A stretch of 63,487 bases of DNA from Micromonospora okii (GTDB lineage: Bacteria; Actinomycetota; Actinomycetes; Mycobacteriales; Micromonosporaceae): the NCBI RefSeq assembly GCF_020884795.1, contig NZ_BBZF01000031.1:1-63487 (forward strand). Reading direction: 5' to 3'. Under the pieces are notes generated by a model. The model saw only the letters and a list, made by a program, of their open reading frames with translations. It made no database searches and was not told the DNA's origin. The position numbers were made by a program, and so were the translations under genes. Shown here piece after piece: positions 52,505 through 60,883 of the stretch. Numbering within the stretch: position 1 is the stretch's first letter; the number at the start of each line of letters is the position of its first letter.

Positions 52505-52933
52505 CGGGGTGACGGGGTGCCAGGCGAGGGGGGTGGAGAGGACCATCGTGCTCGACGGCTGGCCGTACGGGGCGAGGCGGTCGATCACCCGCTCGAACGC
52601 GCCGATCGAGCCGGCCGCCACCTTGAGCATGCTGCACGCGTCGCCGGTGATGCGGTGGATCTCCATGATCTCCGGCCAGTCCGGGACGGTCGGGTCGTTG
52701 AGGACGCAGCGCGACCCGTAGCAGGACATCCGGATCAGGGCGACCACGGTGCGGCCAGCGCGGGTCAGGTCGACGTGGGCGTGGTAGCCCGTGATCACCC
52801 CCGACTCCTCCAGCCGGCGCACCCGCTCGGCCACGGCCGGCGGCGACAGGTGCACCCGCCGGGACAGCTCGCTGTACGACAGCCGGGCGTCGGCCTGGAG
52901 TTCGCGCAGCAGCGCCCAGTCCATGTGATCCAC
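52481..52933 (-). CDS. Lrp/AsnC-family regulator
   Basis: 150-residue transcription factor: HTH at 10-50 (LLRELQADARLSYSELSRRVHLSPPAVAERVRRLEESGVITGYHAHVD) and RAM ligand domain (VVALIRMSCYGSRC to TPLAWHPVTP). GTG 52933 follows GGAAGG by 7 nt. It is divergent from kynA (146-bp gap) and is therefore the likely regulator of the tryptophan operon, perhaps sensing tryptophan or a kynurenine, as KynR does in proteobacteria. Its last residues (VQGGAPS) and stop codon are encoded by repeat copy C. Confidence 0.92.
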   Translation of the reverse strand: MDHMDWALLRELQADARLSYSELSRRVHLSPPAVAERVRRLEESGVITGYHAHVDLTRAGRTVVALIRMSCYGSRCVLNDPTVPDWPEIMEIHRITGDACSMLKVAAGSIGAFERVIDRLAPYGQPSSTMVLSTPLAWHPVTPVQGGAPS

Positions 52934-53078
52934 GCCTGACCTTCCTTCCCGAAACCCGTAGGGGCGCTTCGCCTTTGCCGTGACAGGTCGCAGGGCGGTA
53001 GCGCCGTCGAATCGGCATTCCGTTCCGCCTGGTCGCCGGGGCACCATGACGCTACCCGGCTCAAGGAGGAGGCGACAG

Positions 53079-53981
53079 GTGGAGCAGACGGACCTGCGGG
53101 GCCCCGCGCTGGTCACGGCGGTCCGCCCGGCGACTGCCCGGCAGCGGGCGGCGCGGGCCGCCCGCAACGGCGGCCAGCCGACGCTGGAGTTCGCCGAGCG
53201 GGTGCCCTACGACGCGTACGTGCACGCCAGCACCCTGCACACGTTGCAGCAGCCGCTGAGCGACGACCCGGGCGAGATGTCCTTCCTGATGGTCAGCCAG
53301 ATCATGGAGCTGTACTTCAAGCTGACCTGCCACGAGCTGCGCGAGGCGCAGCGCTGCCTGCGCGCCGACCGCGTCTGGGACGCGCTGGCCCCGCTGCGCC
53401 GCGCCGGGCTGCACCTGGAGGGGCTCAACGCGGCCTGGCGTGGGCTGCGCTGGATGACCCCGGCGGACTTCGAGCGGTTCCGCAACCTGCTCGGCGAGGG
53501 CTCCGGCTTCCAGTCCGCCATGTACCGGCACCTGGAGTTCCTGCTCGGCCTGCGCGACCCGGCCCTGATCCGGCCCTTCCGCCGGCAGACCGAGGTGTAC
53601 GCGGAGCTGACCGCCACGCTGGCCGCCCCGAGCCTCTGGGACGACGTGACCGCCCTGCTGGCCCGGCGCGGCTTCGAGGTCCCCGACGAGGTGCTGGGGC
53701 GCGACGTCGCCGAGGAGCACCGCCCTCACCCGGCCGTGGAGGCCGCCTGGGTGGCCGTCTACGACGACGGCGGGCCGGAGAACCACCTGCTGCTGCTCGG
53801 CGAGGCGCTCGCCGAGGTGGCCGAGCAGTTCGGCGACTGGCGGTGGAATCACGTCAAGGCGGTGCAGCGCACGATGGGCGCCAAGGTGGGCAGCGGCGGC
53901 TCGGCCGGCCTGGCCTGGTTGCAGCGCAGCATGGCCCGGGTGGTCTTCCCCGAGCTGTGGTCGGCCCGGACGGCGATGTGA
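53079..53981 (+). CDS. kynA: tryptophan 2,3-dioxygenase
   Basis: Haem dioxygenase of 300 residues converting L-tryptophan to N-formylkynurenine. Seen: AYVHASTLHTLQQPLS (distal-site region), EMSFLMVSQIMELYFKLTCHEL, RFRNLLGEGSGFQSAMYRHLEFLLG (tryptophan site) and DWRWNHVKAVQRTMGAKVGSGGSAGLAWL with the proximal His. GTG 53079 is set by AAGGAGGAGG; the upstream in-frame ATG lacks homology. First gene of the operon. Confidence 0.96.
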   Translation: MEQTDLRGPALVTAVRPATARQRAARAARNGGQPTLEFAERVPYDAYVHASTLHTLQQPLSDDPGEMSFLMVSQIMELYFKLTCHELREAQRCLRADRVWDALAPLRRAGLHLEGLNAAWRGLRWMTPADFERFRNLLGEGSGFQSAMYRHLEFLLGLRDPALIRPFRRQTEVYAELTATLAAPSLWDDVTALLARRGFEVPDEVLGRDVAEEHRPHPAVEAAWVAVYDDGGPENHLLLLGEALAEVAEQFGDWRWNHVKAVQRTMGAKVGSGGSAGLAWLQRSMARVVFPELWSARTAM

Positions 53982-53995
53982 GCATGGAGGAGACG

Positions 53996-55276
53996 ATGAG
54001 CGTTCAGGAGAGCGAGGCGCACCGGCTCGACAAGGCCGACCCCGGGCACCGGCACCTGTTCCACGTGCCGGAGGCCGACGGCGGGCGCTACCCGGAGGCC
54101 GCGTACCTGGCCGGCAACTCCCTCGGCCTGCAACCCCGGGCCACCCGCGACGAGCTGCTGGCCGACCTGGACGCCTGGCGGCGGCTCGGCGTCGAGGGGC
54201 ACCTGGAGGCGCAGCGGCCCTGGCTGCCGTACCACGAGCTGTTGACCGGGCCCGTCGCGCGACTGGTCGGCGCCCGGCCCGCCGAGGCCGTGGTGATGAA
54301 CTCCCTCACGGTCAACCTGCACCTGCTGATGGTCAGCTTCTACCGGCCGGCCGGGCGGCGCACCCGCATCGTCATCGAGGACGGCGCCTTCCCCTCGGAC
54401 AGCTACGCGGTGCGCAGCCAGGCCCGCTTCCACGGCCTCGACCCCGACGCCACCGTGGTCCGGCTGACCCCGCGCCCCGGCGAGGACACCCTGCGCACCG
54501 CCGACGTGCTGGACTTCCTGGCCGCCGAGGGCGACACCGTGGCGCTGGTCCTGCTCGGCGGGGTCAACTACCTCACCGGCGAGCTGATGGACATTCCGGC
54601 GATCACCGCCGCCGGGCGGGCCGCCGGGGCGGTCGTCGGCTGGGACCTGGCGCACGCCGCCGGGAACGTGCCGCTCGCCCTGCACGACTGGGACGTCGAC
54701 TTCGCCGCCTGGTGCTCCTACAAGTACCTCAACTCGGGGCCGGGAGCGCTGGCCGGCGTCTTCGTCCACGAGCGCCACCTCGGCCGGGCCGACCTGCCCC
54801 GCTTCGAGGGCTGGTGGAGCACCGAGGCGGCCACCCGGTTCGAGATGACCCCGGTGTCCCGGCCGCCGGCCACCGTGGAGGCGTGGCAGGTCTCCAACCC
54901 ACCGATCTTCGCCATGGGCCCGGTGCGCACCTCGCTGGAGCTGTTCGACTCGATCGGCATGCCGGCGCTGCGGGAGCGCAGCGTGCGGCTCACCGGGTAC
55001 CTGGAGCGGCTGCTCGACGCGGTGACCCCCGGCCGCCCACTGACGGTGGTCACCCCGCGCGACCCGCAGCGGCGGGGCTGCCAGCTCTCGGTGCGGATCG
55101 ACGCGGGCAGCGCGGGCGAGCTGACCAAGCGGCTGCGCCACGAGCACGGGGTGATCGCCGACGCCCGGGAGCCGGACGTCGTCCGGTTCGCCCCGGTCCC
55201 GCTCTACTCGACGTACCACGACTGCTGGCGGGTCGCCGACGCGCTGGCCGCGACCGTCGCCGAGGTGACCCCGTGA
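53996..55276 (+). CDS. kynU: kynureninase
   Basis: PLP enzyme of 426 residues cleaving (3-hydroxy)kynurenine to (3-hydroxy)anthranilate and alanine. Motifs: YLAGNSLGLQPRATRDEL, VVMNSLTVNLHLLMVSFYRP, GWDLAHAAGNVPLALHDW and the PLP lysine in AAWCSYKYLNSGPGALAGVFVHE. ATG 53996 has GGAGGAG 3 nt upstream; ATG 53984 is the alternative. Starts 14 bp after kynA. Its TGA is the first base triplet of a duplicated 62-bp repeat. Confidence 0.95.
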   Translation: MSVQESEAHRLDKADPGHRHLFHVPEADGGRYPEAAYLAGNSLGLQPRATRDELLADLDAWRRLGVEGHLEAQRPWLPYHELLTGPVARLVGARPAEAVVMNSLTVNLHLLMVSFYRPAGRRTRIVIEDGAFPSDSYAVRSQARFHGLDPDATVVRLTPRPGEDTLRTADVLDFLAAEGDTVALVLLGGVNYLTGELMDIPAITAAGRAAGAVVGWDLAHAAGNVPLALHDWDVDFAAWCSYKYLNSGPGALAGVFVHERHLGRADLPRFEGWWSTEAATRFEMTPVSRPPATVEAWQVSNPPIFAMGPVRTSLELFDSIGMPALRERSVRLTGYLERLLDAVTPGRPLTVVTPRDPQRRGCQLSVRIDAGSAGELTKRLRHEHGVIADAREPDVVRFAPVPLYSTYHDCWRVADALAATVAEVTP

Positions 55277-55397
55277 GCGCGAGGAGTGAGCCGGGCTTGC
55301 GAGCCCCGCAGTCGCGAACGAAAGGTAGGCATCCATGAGCGCGAGGAGTGAGCCGGGCTTGCGAGCCCCGCAGTCGCGAACGAAAGATAGGCACTCA
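55274..55397 (+). repeat. 62-bp tandem duplication between kynU and kmo
   Basis: Units 55274-55335 and 55336-55397 are nearly identical, each beginning TGAGCGCGAGGAGTGAGCC and containing the hairpin GGGCT-TGCG-AGCCC. The first supplies the kynU stop and the second ends at the kmo start codon. Confidence 0.9.
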
Positions 55398-56731
55398 TGA
55401 CCGACCGCGACGAGATCGCCGTCGTCGGGGCGGGTCTCGCCGGCTGCCTGCTGGCCTGCTTCCTGGCCCGGCGCGGGCACCGGGTGGCGCTCTACGAGCG
55501 GCGACCCGACCCGCGCACGGGCCGCGCCGAGCGGGGCCGCTCGATCAACCTGGCGCTGTCGGAGCGCGGGCTCGACGCGCTGCGCCGCGTCGGCCTGGCC
55601 GAGCAGGTGCTGGCGGACGCGCTGCCGATGCGCGGCCGGATGATCCACCCGGTCGCGGGGGAGCCGAGCTTCCAGTCGTACAGCGCCGCCGGCGACCTGG
55701 CGATCAACTCGATCAGCCGGGGAGCGCTGAACAACGCCCTGCTCACCGCCGCCACCGCGCTGCCGGGGGTGCGGGTCGCCTTCGACCACCGGCTCGTCGG
55801 GCTCGATCCGGCCACCGGGGAGATGACCTTCGAGACCCCCCAGGGCAAGGTCACGGCCGCCGCGCCGGTCGTCCTCGGCACCGACGGGGCGGGCTCCGCG
55901 GTGCGCGGGCAACTCCTCGGGTACGGGGTGCTGGACGAGCGCCTCGACTTCCTCGACTACGGCTACAAGGAGCTGACCATCCCGCCGGCCGGCGGGGAGT
56001 TCGCCCTCGACCCGACGGCGCTGCACATCTGGCCGCGCGGCACGTCCATGATGATCGCCCTGCCGAACCCGGACCGCTCCTTCACCTGCACGCTGTTCTG
56101 GCCCACCCACGGCACGGCGAGCTTCGCCTCGCTGACCAGCCCGGCGGCGATCGAACGGCACTTCGCCACCCACTACCCGGACCTGGTCCCGCTCGCGCCC
56201 AACCTGGTCGACGACTACCAGCACAACCCGGTCGGGGTGCTCGGGACGGTCCGCTGCGCCCCGTGGCAGGTGGGCGGGCGGGTCGGCCTGCTCGGCGACG
56301 CCGCGCACGCCATCGTGCCGTTCTACGGCCAGGGCGCGAACTGCGCCTTCGAGGACGTGGTGGAGCTGGACCGTTGCCTGGACGAGTGCGCCGACGACTG
56401 GGCGGCGGCGCTGCCGCTGTTCCACGCCCGGCGGCGCGACGACACGGAGGCCATCGCCCGGATGGCGCTGGCCAACTTCGTGGAGATGCGCGACAAGGTG
56501 GCCTCCCCGGTGTTCCAGGCCCGGCGGCGGCTCGACCACGCCCTGGAGCGGGCCCTGCCCGGTCGGTACGTCTCCCAATACGAGCTGGTCTCGTTCTCCA
56601 CCACCCCGTACGCGCAGGTGCGGCGGCGGGTCCGCCGCCAGCAGGCGGCGCTCGGCGCGGTGGCCGCCGGGGCGGCGGCGCTGCTGGTCGGCGCGGTCGG
56701 GGCGGCGCTGGCCCTCGGGCGGCGGCGATGA
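55397..56731 (+). CDS. kmo: kynurenine 3-monooxygenase
   Basis: FAD hydroxylase of 444 residues making 3-hydroxykynurenine. FAD motif VVGAGLAGCLLACFLARRGHRVALYERR, substrate/FAD block RGRSINLALSERGLDALRRVGL, GTDGAGSAVR, and GRVGLLGDAAHAIVPFYGQGANCAFED. A C-terminal hydrophobic helix (GAVAAGAAALLVGAVGAALALG) probably tethers it to the membrane, as in eukaryotic KMO. ATG 55397 is preceded by AAAGATAGG from the repeat unit. Stop overlaps the next gene (ATGA). Confidence 0.95.
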   Translation: MTDRDEIAVVGAGLAGCLLACFLARRGHRVALYERRPDPRTGRAERGRSINLALSERGLDALRRVGLAEQVLADALPMRGRMIHPVAGEPSFQSYSAAGDLAINSISRGALNNALLTAATALPGVRVAFDHRLVGLDPATGEMTFETPQGKVTAAAPVVLGTDGAGSAVRGQLLGYGVLDERLDFLDYGYKELTIPPAGGEFALDPTALHIWPRGTSMMIALPNPDRSFTCTLFWPTHGTASFASLTSPAAIERHFATHYPDLVPLAPNLVDDYQHNPVGVLGTVRCAPWQVGGRVGLLGDAAHAIVPFYGQGANCAFEDVVELDRCLDECADDWAAALPLFHARRRDDTEAIARMALANFVEMRDKVASPVFQARRRLDHALERALPGRYVSQYELVSFSTTPYAQVRRRVRRQQAALGAVAAGAAALLVGAVGAALALGRRR

Positions 56732-58236
56732 GCGTGACCTGGGACGCCGGCCTGATGGCCGGGCGGGCGGCCGGCGGCCCGGGGCTGCTGCGCCACTTCG
56801 TCGGCGGGGAGTTCGTCGACGCGGGGCGGCGGTTCGTCAAGCGCAGCCCGGTGACCGGGGAGCCGGTCTTCGAGGTGGTCGAGGCCGACCGGTCGACGGT
56901 CGACGACGCGGTGGCCGCCGCGCGGGCGGCGCTGCGCGGGCCGTGGGGGCGGATGGGCGAGCGGGAGCGCGCCGAGGTGCTGCGCCGGGTCGCCGACGAG
57001 CTGGAGCGCCGCTTCGACGACCTGGTCACCGCCGAGGTCGCCGACACCGGCAAGTCCATCAGCCAGGCCCGGACCCTGGACGTCCCTCGGGGCGCGGCGA
57101 ACTTCCGGGCGTTCGCGGAGATCGTGGCGACCGCGCCGACCGAGTCGTTCACCACCGTCACCCCCGGCGGCGGGCGGGCGCTGAACTACGCCGTCCGCAA
57201 GCCGGTCGGCGTGGTCGCGGTGATCGTCCCGTGGAACCTGCCGCTGCTGCTGCTCACCTGGAAGGTCGCCCCCGCCCTGGCCTGCGGCAACGCCGTGGTG
57301 GTCAAGCCCAGCGAGGAGACCCCCGCCTCGGCGACCCTGCTCGCCGAGGTGATGGCCGCCGCCGGCGTGCCCGACGGGGTGTTCAACCTGGTGCACGGCT
57401 TCGGCCCCGACTCGGCGGGGGAGTTCCTCACCCGGCACCCCGGGGTGGACGCGATCACGTTCACCGGCGAGTCCGCCACCGGCGGGGCGATCATGCGGGC
57501 GGCGGCGGACGGCGTGAAGGCCGTCTCCTTCGAGCTGGGCGGCAAGAACGCCGGCCTCGTCTTCGCCGACGCCGACCTCGACGCGGCGGTCGCCGGCTCG
57601 GTGCGCTCCAGCTTCACCAACGGCGGCCAGGTCTGCCTCTGCACCGAGCGGCTCTACGTGCAGCGCCCCGTCTTCGACGAGTTCGTGGAGCGGCTGGCGA
57701 AGGCGGCCGACGCCTTGGCGTACGGCTGGCCGGCCGACGAGGCGACCGTGAACATGCCGCTGATCTCGCACCAGCACCGGGACAAGGTGCTCGGCCACTA
57801 CGACCTGGCCCGCGCCGAGGGCGCGCAGGTGCGCGCCGGGGGCGACACGCCCACCTTCGGCGACGCCCGCGACGGCGGGGCGTACGTGCGGCCCACCGTG
57901 CTCACCGGCCTCGGCCCGGACGCCCGGACGAACCGGGAGGAGATCTTCGGCCCCGTGGTGCACGTCGCGCCCTTCGACACCGAGGAGGAGGCGTACGACC
58001 TGGCCAACGGCACGGACTACGGCCTCGCCGCGACGGTGTGGACCCGCGACGTCGGCCGCGCGCACCGGGCCGGGGCCCGGCTCGACGCCGGCATCGTCTG
58101 GGTCAACACCTGGTTCCTGCGGGACCTGCGCACCCCGTTCGGCGGGGTCAAGGCGTCCGGCATCGGCCGCGAGGGCGGCGTGCACTCCCTCGGCTTCTAC
58201 TCCGAACTCACCAACGTCTGCGTGGAGCTGTCGTGA
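56728..58236 (+). CDS. nbaE: 2-aminomuconate-6-semialdehyde dehydrogenase
   Basis: NAD-dependent aldehyde dehydrogenase of 502 residues. VVAVIVPWNLPLLLLTWKVAPAL (NAD site), SFELGGKNAGLVFADADLD (general base Glu), FTNGGQVCLCTERLYVQ (catalytic Cys) and RDLRTPFGGVKASGIGREGG, a signature of hydroxymuconic/aminomuconic semialdehyde dehydrogenases. Context (kyn genes, ACMS decarboxylase) selects 2-aminomuconic over 2-hydroxymuconic semialdehyde. Overlaps both neighbours. Confidence 0.92.
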   Translation: MSVTWDAGLMAGRAAGGPGLLRHFVGGEFVDAGRRFVKRSPVTGEPVFEVVEADRSTVDDAVAAARAALRGPWGRMGERERAEVLRRVADELERRFDDLVTAEVADTGKSISQARTLDVPRGAANFRAFAEIVATAPTESFTTVTPGGGRALNYAVRKPVGVVAVIVPWNLPLLLLTWKVAPALACGNAVVVKPSEETPASATLLAEVMAAAGVPDGVFNLVHGFGPDSAGEFLTRHPGVDAITFTGESATGGAIMRAAADGVKAVSFELGGKNAGLVFADADLDAAVAGSVRSSFTNGGQVCLCTERLYVQRPVFDEFVERLAKAADALAYGWPADEATVNMPLISHQHRDKVLGHYDLARAEGAQVRAGGDTPTFGDARDGGAYVRPTVLTGLGPDARTNREEIFGPVVHVAPFDTEEEAYDLANGTDYGLAATVWTRDVGRAHRAGARLDAGIVWVNTWFLRDLRTPFGGVKASGIGREGGVHSLGFYSELTNVCVELS

Positions 58237-59030
58237 CCGTCGACATCGAAGCCGCCGCCCGAGAGCTGGTCGAGGCCCGGGAGAGCGGAAAACCCTGCCC
58301 GCCGCTGCGCGGGCGGCTGCTGCCCGAGGGGGACGTCGAGTCCGCGTACCGGGTGCAGCAGCTCCAGGCGCGGGCCTGGCGGGACCGGGGCGAGCGCCGG
58401 GTCGGCGCGAAGATCGGCCTGACCTCCCGGGCCGTGCAGGAGACCTTCGGCGTCTTCCAGCCCGACTTCGGGGTGCTCACGGACGCGATGGCCGTCGGCG
58501 ACGGGGTCGAGGTGCCGCTCGACCGGCTGCTCCAGCCCCGGGTGGAGGCGGAGATCGCCTTCGTGCTCGGCGTCGACCTCACCGGGGAGCGGGCCACCAC
58601 CGCCGATTTGATCCGCGCGGTCGACCACGTGCTGCCGGCCATCGAAATCGTCGACTCGCGCATCGCCGGCTGGGACATCTCCATCGTGGACACCGTCGCC
58701 GACAACGCCTCCAGCGGGCTCTTCGTGCTCGGCACCACGCCCCGCCGGCTGGCCGACGTGGACCTGCGGCTGTGCGGGATGGTCCTCGAACACGCCGGGG
58801 AGCCGGTCTCCGTCGGCGCCGGGGCCGCCTGCCTGGGCAACCCGCTGCACGCCCTGGAGTGGCTGGCCGGCACCCTGGCCCGGGCCGGCGACCCGCTGCG
58901 CGCCGGCGACGTGGTGCTCTCCGGGGCCCTCGGCCCGATGGCGCCGGTCACCCCCGGCGCCGCGTACGAGGCCCGCATCTCCGGCCTCGGCTCGGTGCGG
59001 ACGTGCTTCTCGAAGGAGGTCTCCTCATGA
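58233..59030 (+). CDS. 2-oxopent-4-enoate hydratase (MhpD family)
   Basis: 265-residue FAH-superfamily member. GAKIGLTSRAVQETFGVFQPDFGVL is the MhpD/decarboxylase signature, with metal ligands in RVEAEIAFVLG and the EIVDSRIAGWDI loop. The next gene is its paralogue. Between the two, this one is closer to the hydratase form, which adds water to 2-oxopent-4-enoate to give 4-hydroxy-2-oxovalerate. GTG 58233 overlaps the dehydrogenase stop. Confidence 0.85.
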   Translation: MTVDIEAAARELVEARESGKPCPPLRGRLLPEGDVESAYRVQQLQARAWRDRGERRVGAKIGLTSRAVQETFGVFQPDFGVLTDAMAVGDGVEVPLDRLLQPRVEAEIAFVLGVDLTGERATTADLIRAVDHVLPAIEIVDSRIAGWDISIVDTVADNASSGLFVLGTTPRRLADVDLRLCGMVLEHAGEPVSVGAGAACLGNPLHALEWLAGTLARAGDPLRAGDVVLSGALGPMAPVTPGAAYEARISGLGSVRTCFSKEVSS

Positions 59031-59803
59031 GCGTCGGAGTGGACACCGCCGGCATCGCCGGGAAACTGGGCGAGGCGGCCGACACGGCCACCGCCATCGG
59101 CCAGCTCGCCGCCGAGACCGGCCTGGACGCCGACGGCGCGTACGCGGTGCAGACCGCGCTCGTGCAGCGCCGCCTCGACCGGGGCGAGCGCGTCGTCGGG
59201 CTGAAGATGGGGCTCACCAGCCGGGCGAAGATGGCCCAGATGGGCGTGGACGAGGTCATCTGGGGCCGGCTCACCGACGTGATGCGGGTGCCCGACGGCG
59301 GCACGGTCGACGTGGGCCGGTTCATCCACCCCCGGGTCGAGCCGGAGGTGGCGTTCCTGCTGGACCGGGTGCCCGAGCCGGGCGAGCCGGTCGGCGCGTT
59401 CGCCGACGCGGTGCGCGCCGTGGCCCCGGCGATCGAGCTGATCGACTCCCGGTACGCGAACTTCTCCTTCTCCCTGCCGGACGTGATCGCCGACAACACC
59501 TCGGCGGCGGCGTTCGTGGTCGGGCCGTGGTCGCCGGTGCCCGACGGGCTGGACAACCTGGGCGTGCTGCTGGAGATCGACGGGCGGGTCGCCCAGGTCG
59601 GCTCGACCGCCGCGATCCTCGGCGACCCCCGGCGGGCGCTGGACGAGGGGCTGCGGCTCGCCGGACGGCACGGGGTGCGGCTGCGCTCGGGCTGGGTGTT
59701 CCTCGCCGGGGCGGCGACGGCGGCCGTGCCGCTGCGTCCGGGGGCGCACGTGCGGGCCGTTGTGGAGAAGCTCGGGTCCGCCTCCTTGAAGGCGTCGCGG
59801 TGA
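59027..59803 (+). CDS. 4-oxalocrotonate decarboxylase
   Basis: 258-residue paralogue of the upstream hydratase: RVVGLKMGLTSRAKMAQMGVDEVIWGRLTD, HPRVEPEVAFLLDR and IELIDSRYANFSFSLPDVIADNTSA match the decarboxylase branch, which removes CO2 from 2-oxo-3-hexenedioate (from 2-aminomuconate). In this family hydratase and decarboxylase form a complex, consistent with adjacent coupled genes (ATGA). A stable hairpin follows. Confidence 0.87.
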   Translation: MSVGVDTAGIAGKLGEAADTATAIGQLAAETGLDADGAYAVQTALVQRRLDRGERVVGLKMGLTSRAKMAQMGVDEVIWGRLTDVMRVPDGGTVDVGRFIHPRVEPEVAFLLDRVPEPGEPVGAFADAVRAVAPAIELIDSRYANFSFSLPDVIADNTSAAAFVVGPWSPVPDGLDNLGVLLEIDGRVAQVGSTAAILGDPRRALDEGLRLAGRHGVRLRSGWVFLAGAATAAVPLRPGAHVRAVVEKLGSASLKASR

Positions 59804-59815
59804 TCGTGATGGTGG

Positions 59816-59889
59816 GGGGTTCCGGGCAGCCCAACCGGCTCCGGGCGGTCAGGCTTGATCCCTCCGCCGGTCGGGCTGCCCGGAACCCC
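59816..59889 (+). promoter_or_regulatory. long hairpin inside the operon
   Basis: Perfect 17-bp arms (59816-59832 GGGGTTCCGGGCAGCCC; 59873-59889) with an inner ACCGG/CCGGT stem. It is the only sizeable gap in the operon, so it may partially terminate or stabilise the mRNA and set expression of the last three genes. Confidence 0.65.
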
Positions 59890-59933
59890 GACGTGCTGGC
59901 GGTCCGCGCGTCGGTGCGGGCAGGGGGTCCGTG

Positions 59934-60362
59934 GTGAGCGGGCGGGCGCGGGTGGTCGCCGGGAAGGCCGTGCCGCGGGGCGCGTTTCCGCACGTCAAGG
60001 TGGCGGGCGGGTTCGTCTTCGTCTCCGGTACGTCGTCGCGGCGACCCGACAACACCTTCGCCGGGGTCTCCGTGGACGAGTTCGGCACGACCGACCTCGA
60101 CATCCGCGCGCAGACCCGGGCCGTGATCGAGAACATCGGGGACCTGCTGCGGTCGGTCGGCGCGGACCTGCCCGACCTCGTGCAGGTGACGTCGTACCTG
60201 GTCAACATGAACGACTTCGGCGGCTACAACGAGGTGTGGGCGGAGTTCTTCGACGCGAACGGGCCGACCCGGACGACCGTCGCGGTGCACCAGCTCCCGC
60301 ACCCGCACCTGCTGATCGAGATGCAAGCCGTGGCACTTCTTCCGCCTGGAGGGCAGTCGTGA
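59934..60362 (+). CDS. nbaF: RidA-family 2-aminomuconate deaminase
   Basis: 142-residue RidA/YjgF protein: FPHVKVAGGFVFVSGTSSRRPDNT, AVIENIGDLLRSVGADLPDLVQVTSYLVNMNDFGGYNEVWAEFF. RidA proteins of this pathway hydrolyse 2-aminomuconate to 4-oxalocrotonate and ammonia. The conserved Arg of imine deaminases is replaced in the HQLPHPHLLIEMQAVA end, as expected of this specialised branch. GTG 59934 or 59931 follows AGGGGG. Coupled to the dioxygenase gene (GTGA). Confidence 0.88.
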   Translation: MSGRARVVAGKAVPRGAFPHVKVAGGFVFVSGTSSRRPDNTFAGVSVDEFGTTDLDIRAQTRAVIENIGDLLRSVGADLPDLVQVTSYLVNMNDFGGYNEVWAEFFDANGPTRTTVAVHQLPHPHLLIEMQAVALLPPGGQS

Positions 60363-60883
60363 GCGAGATCGCCGAGCCGTTCAGCTTTCCCGGCTGGATC
60401 GCCGAGAACCAGCACCTGCTGAAGCCGCCCGTGGGCAACCGGGAGATGTTCCCCGGCTCGGACGACTTCATCGTGATGGTGGTGGGCGGCCCGAACCAGC
60501 GCACCGACTTCCACGTCGACCCGTACGAGGAGTTCTTCTACCAGGTCAAGGGCAACATGCACATCAACCTCATGACGCCGGAAGGACCGCGCACGGTGCA
60601 CGTGCGCGAGGGGCAGATGTGGATGCTGCCGCGCGACACCCCGCACTCCCCGCAGCGGCCCGAGGCCGGCTCGATCGGCGTGGTGATCGAGCGGGTCCGC
60701 GAGGAGGGGACGCGGGAGAAGTTCCAGTGGTACTGCCCCGGGTGCGGGCACAAGGTGCACGAGGTGGAGTTGCAGGTGCGCGACATCGCCGCCGACCTGC
60801 CCCCGGTCTTCGCCGCCTTCTACGCCGACGAGGCCGCGCGCACCTGCGGCGGGTGCGGCACCCTGCACCCGGGCAGGGGCTGA
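60359..60883 (+). CDS. nbaC: 3-hydroxyanthranilate 3,4-dioxygenase
   Basis: 174-residue cupin with catalytic Fe(II): DFHVDPYEEFFYQVKGNM supplies the His and Glu ligands and DTPHSPQRP the second His. A C-terminal rubredoxin-like metal site is present (CPGCGH...CGGCG), the bacterial form. Ring opening gives 2-amino-3-carboxymuconate semialdehyde. Stop and start overlap with both neighbours. Confidence 0.95.
   Translation: MSEIAEPFSFPGWIAENQHLLKPPVGNREMFPGSDDFIVMVVGGPNQRTDFHVDPYEEFFYQVKGNMHINLMTPEGPRTVHVREGQMWMLPRDTPHSPQRPEAGSIGVVIERVREEGTREKFQWYCPGCGHKVHEVELQVRDIAADLPPVFAAFYADEAARTCGGCGTLHPGRG

Noticed and set aside
53849..56578. 909-residue open frame opposite kynU and kmo
   Set aside because: Antisense shadow; kynU and kmo carry full catalytic motifs on the plus strand.
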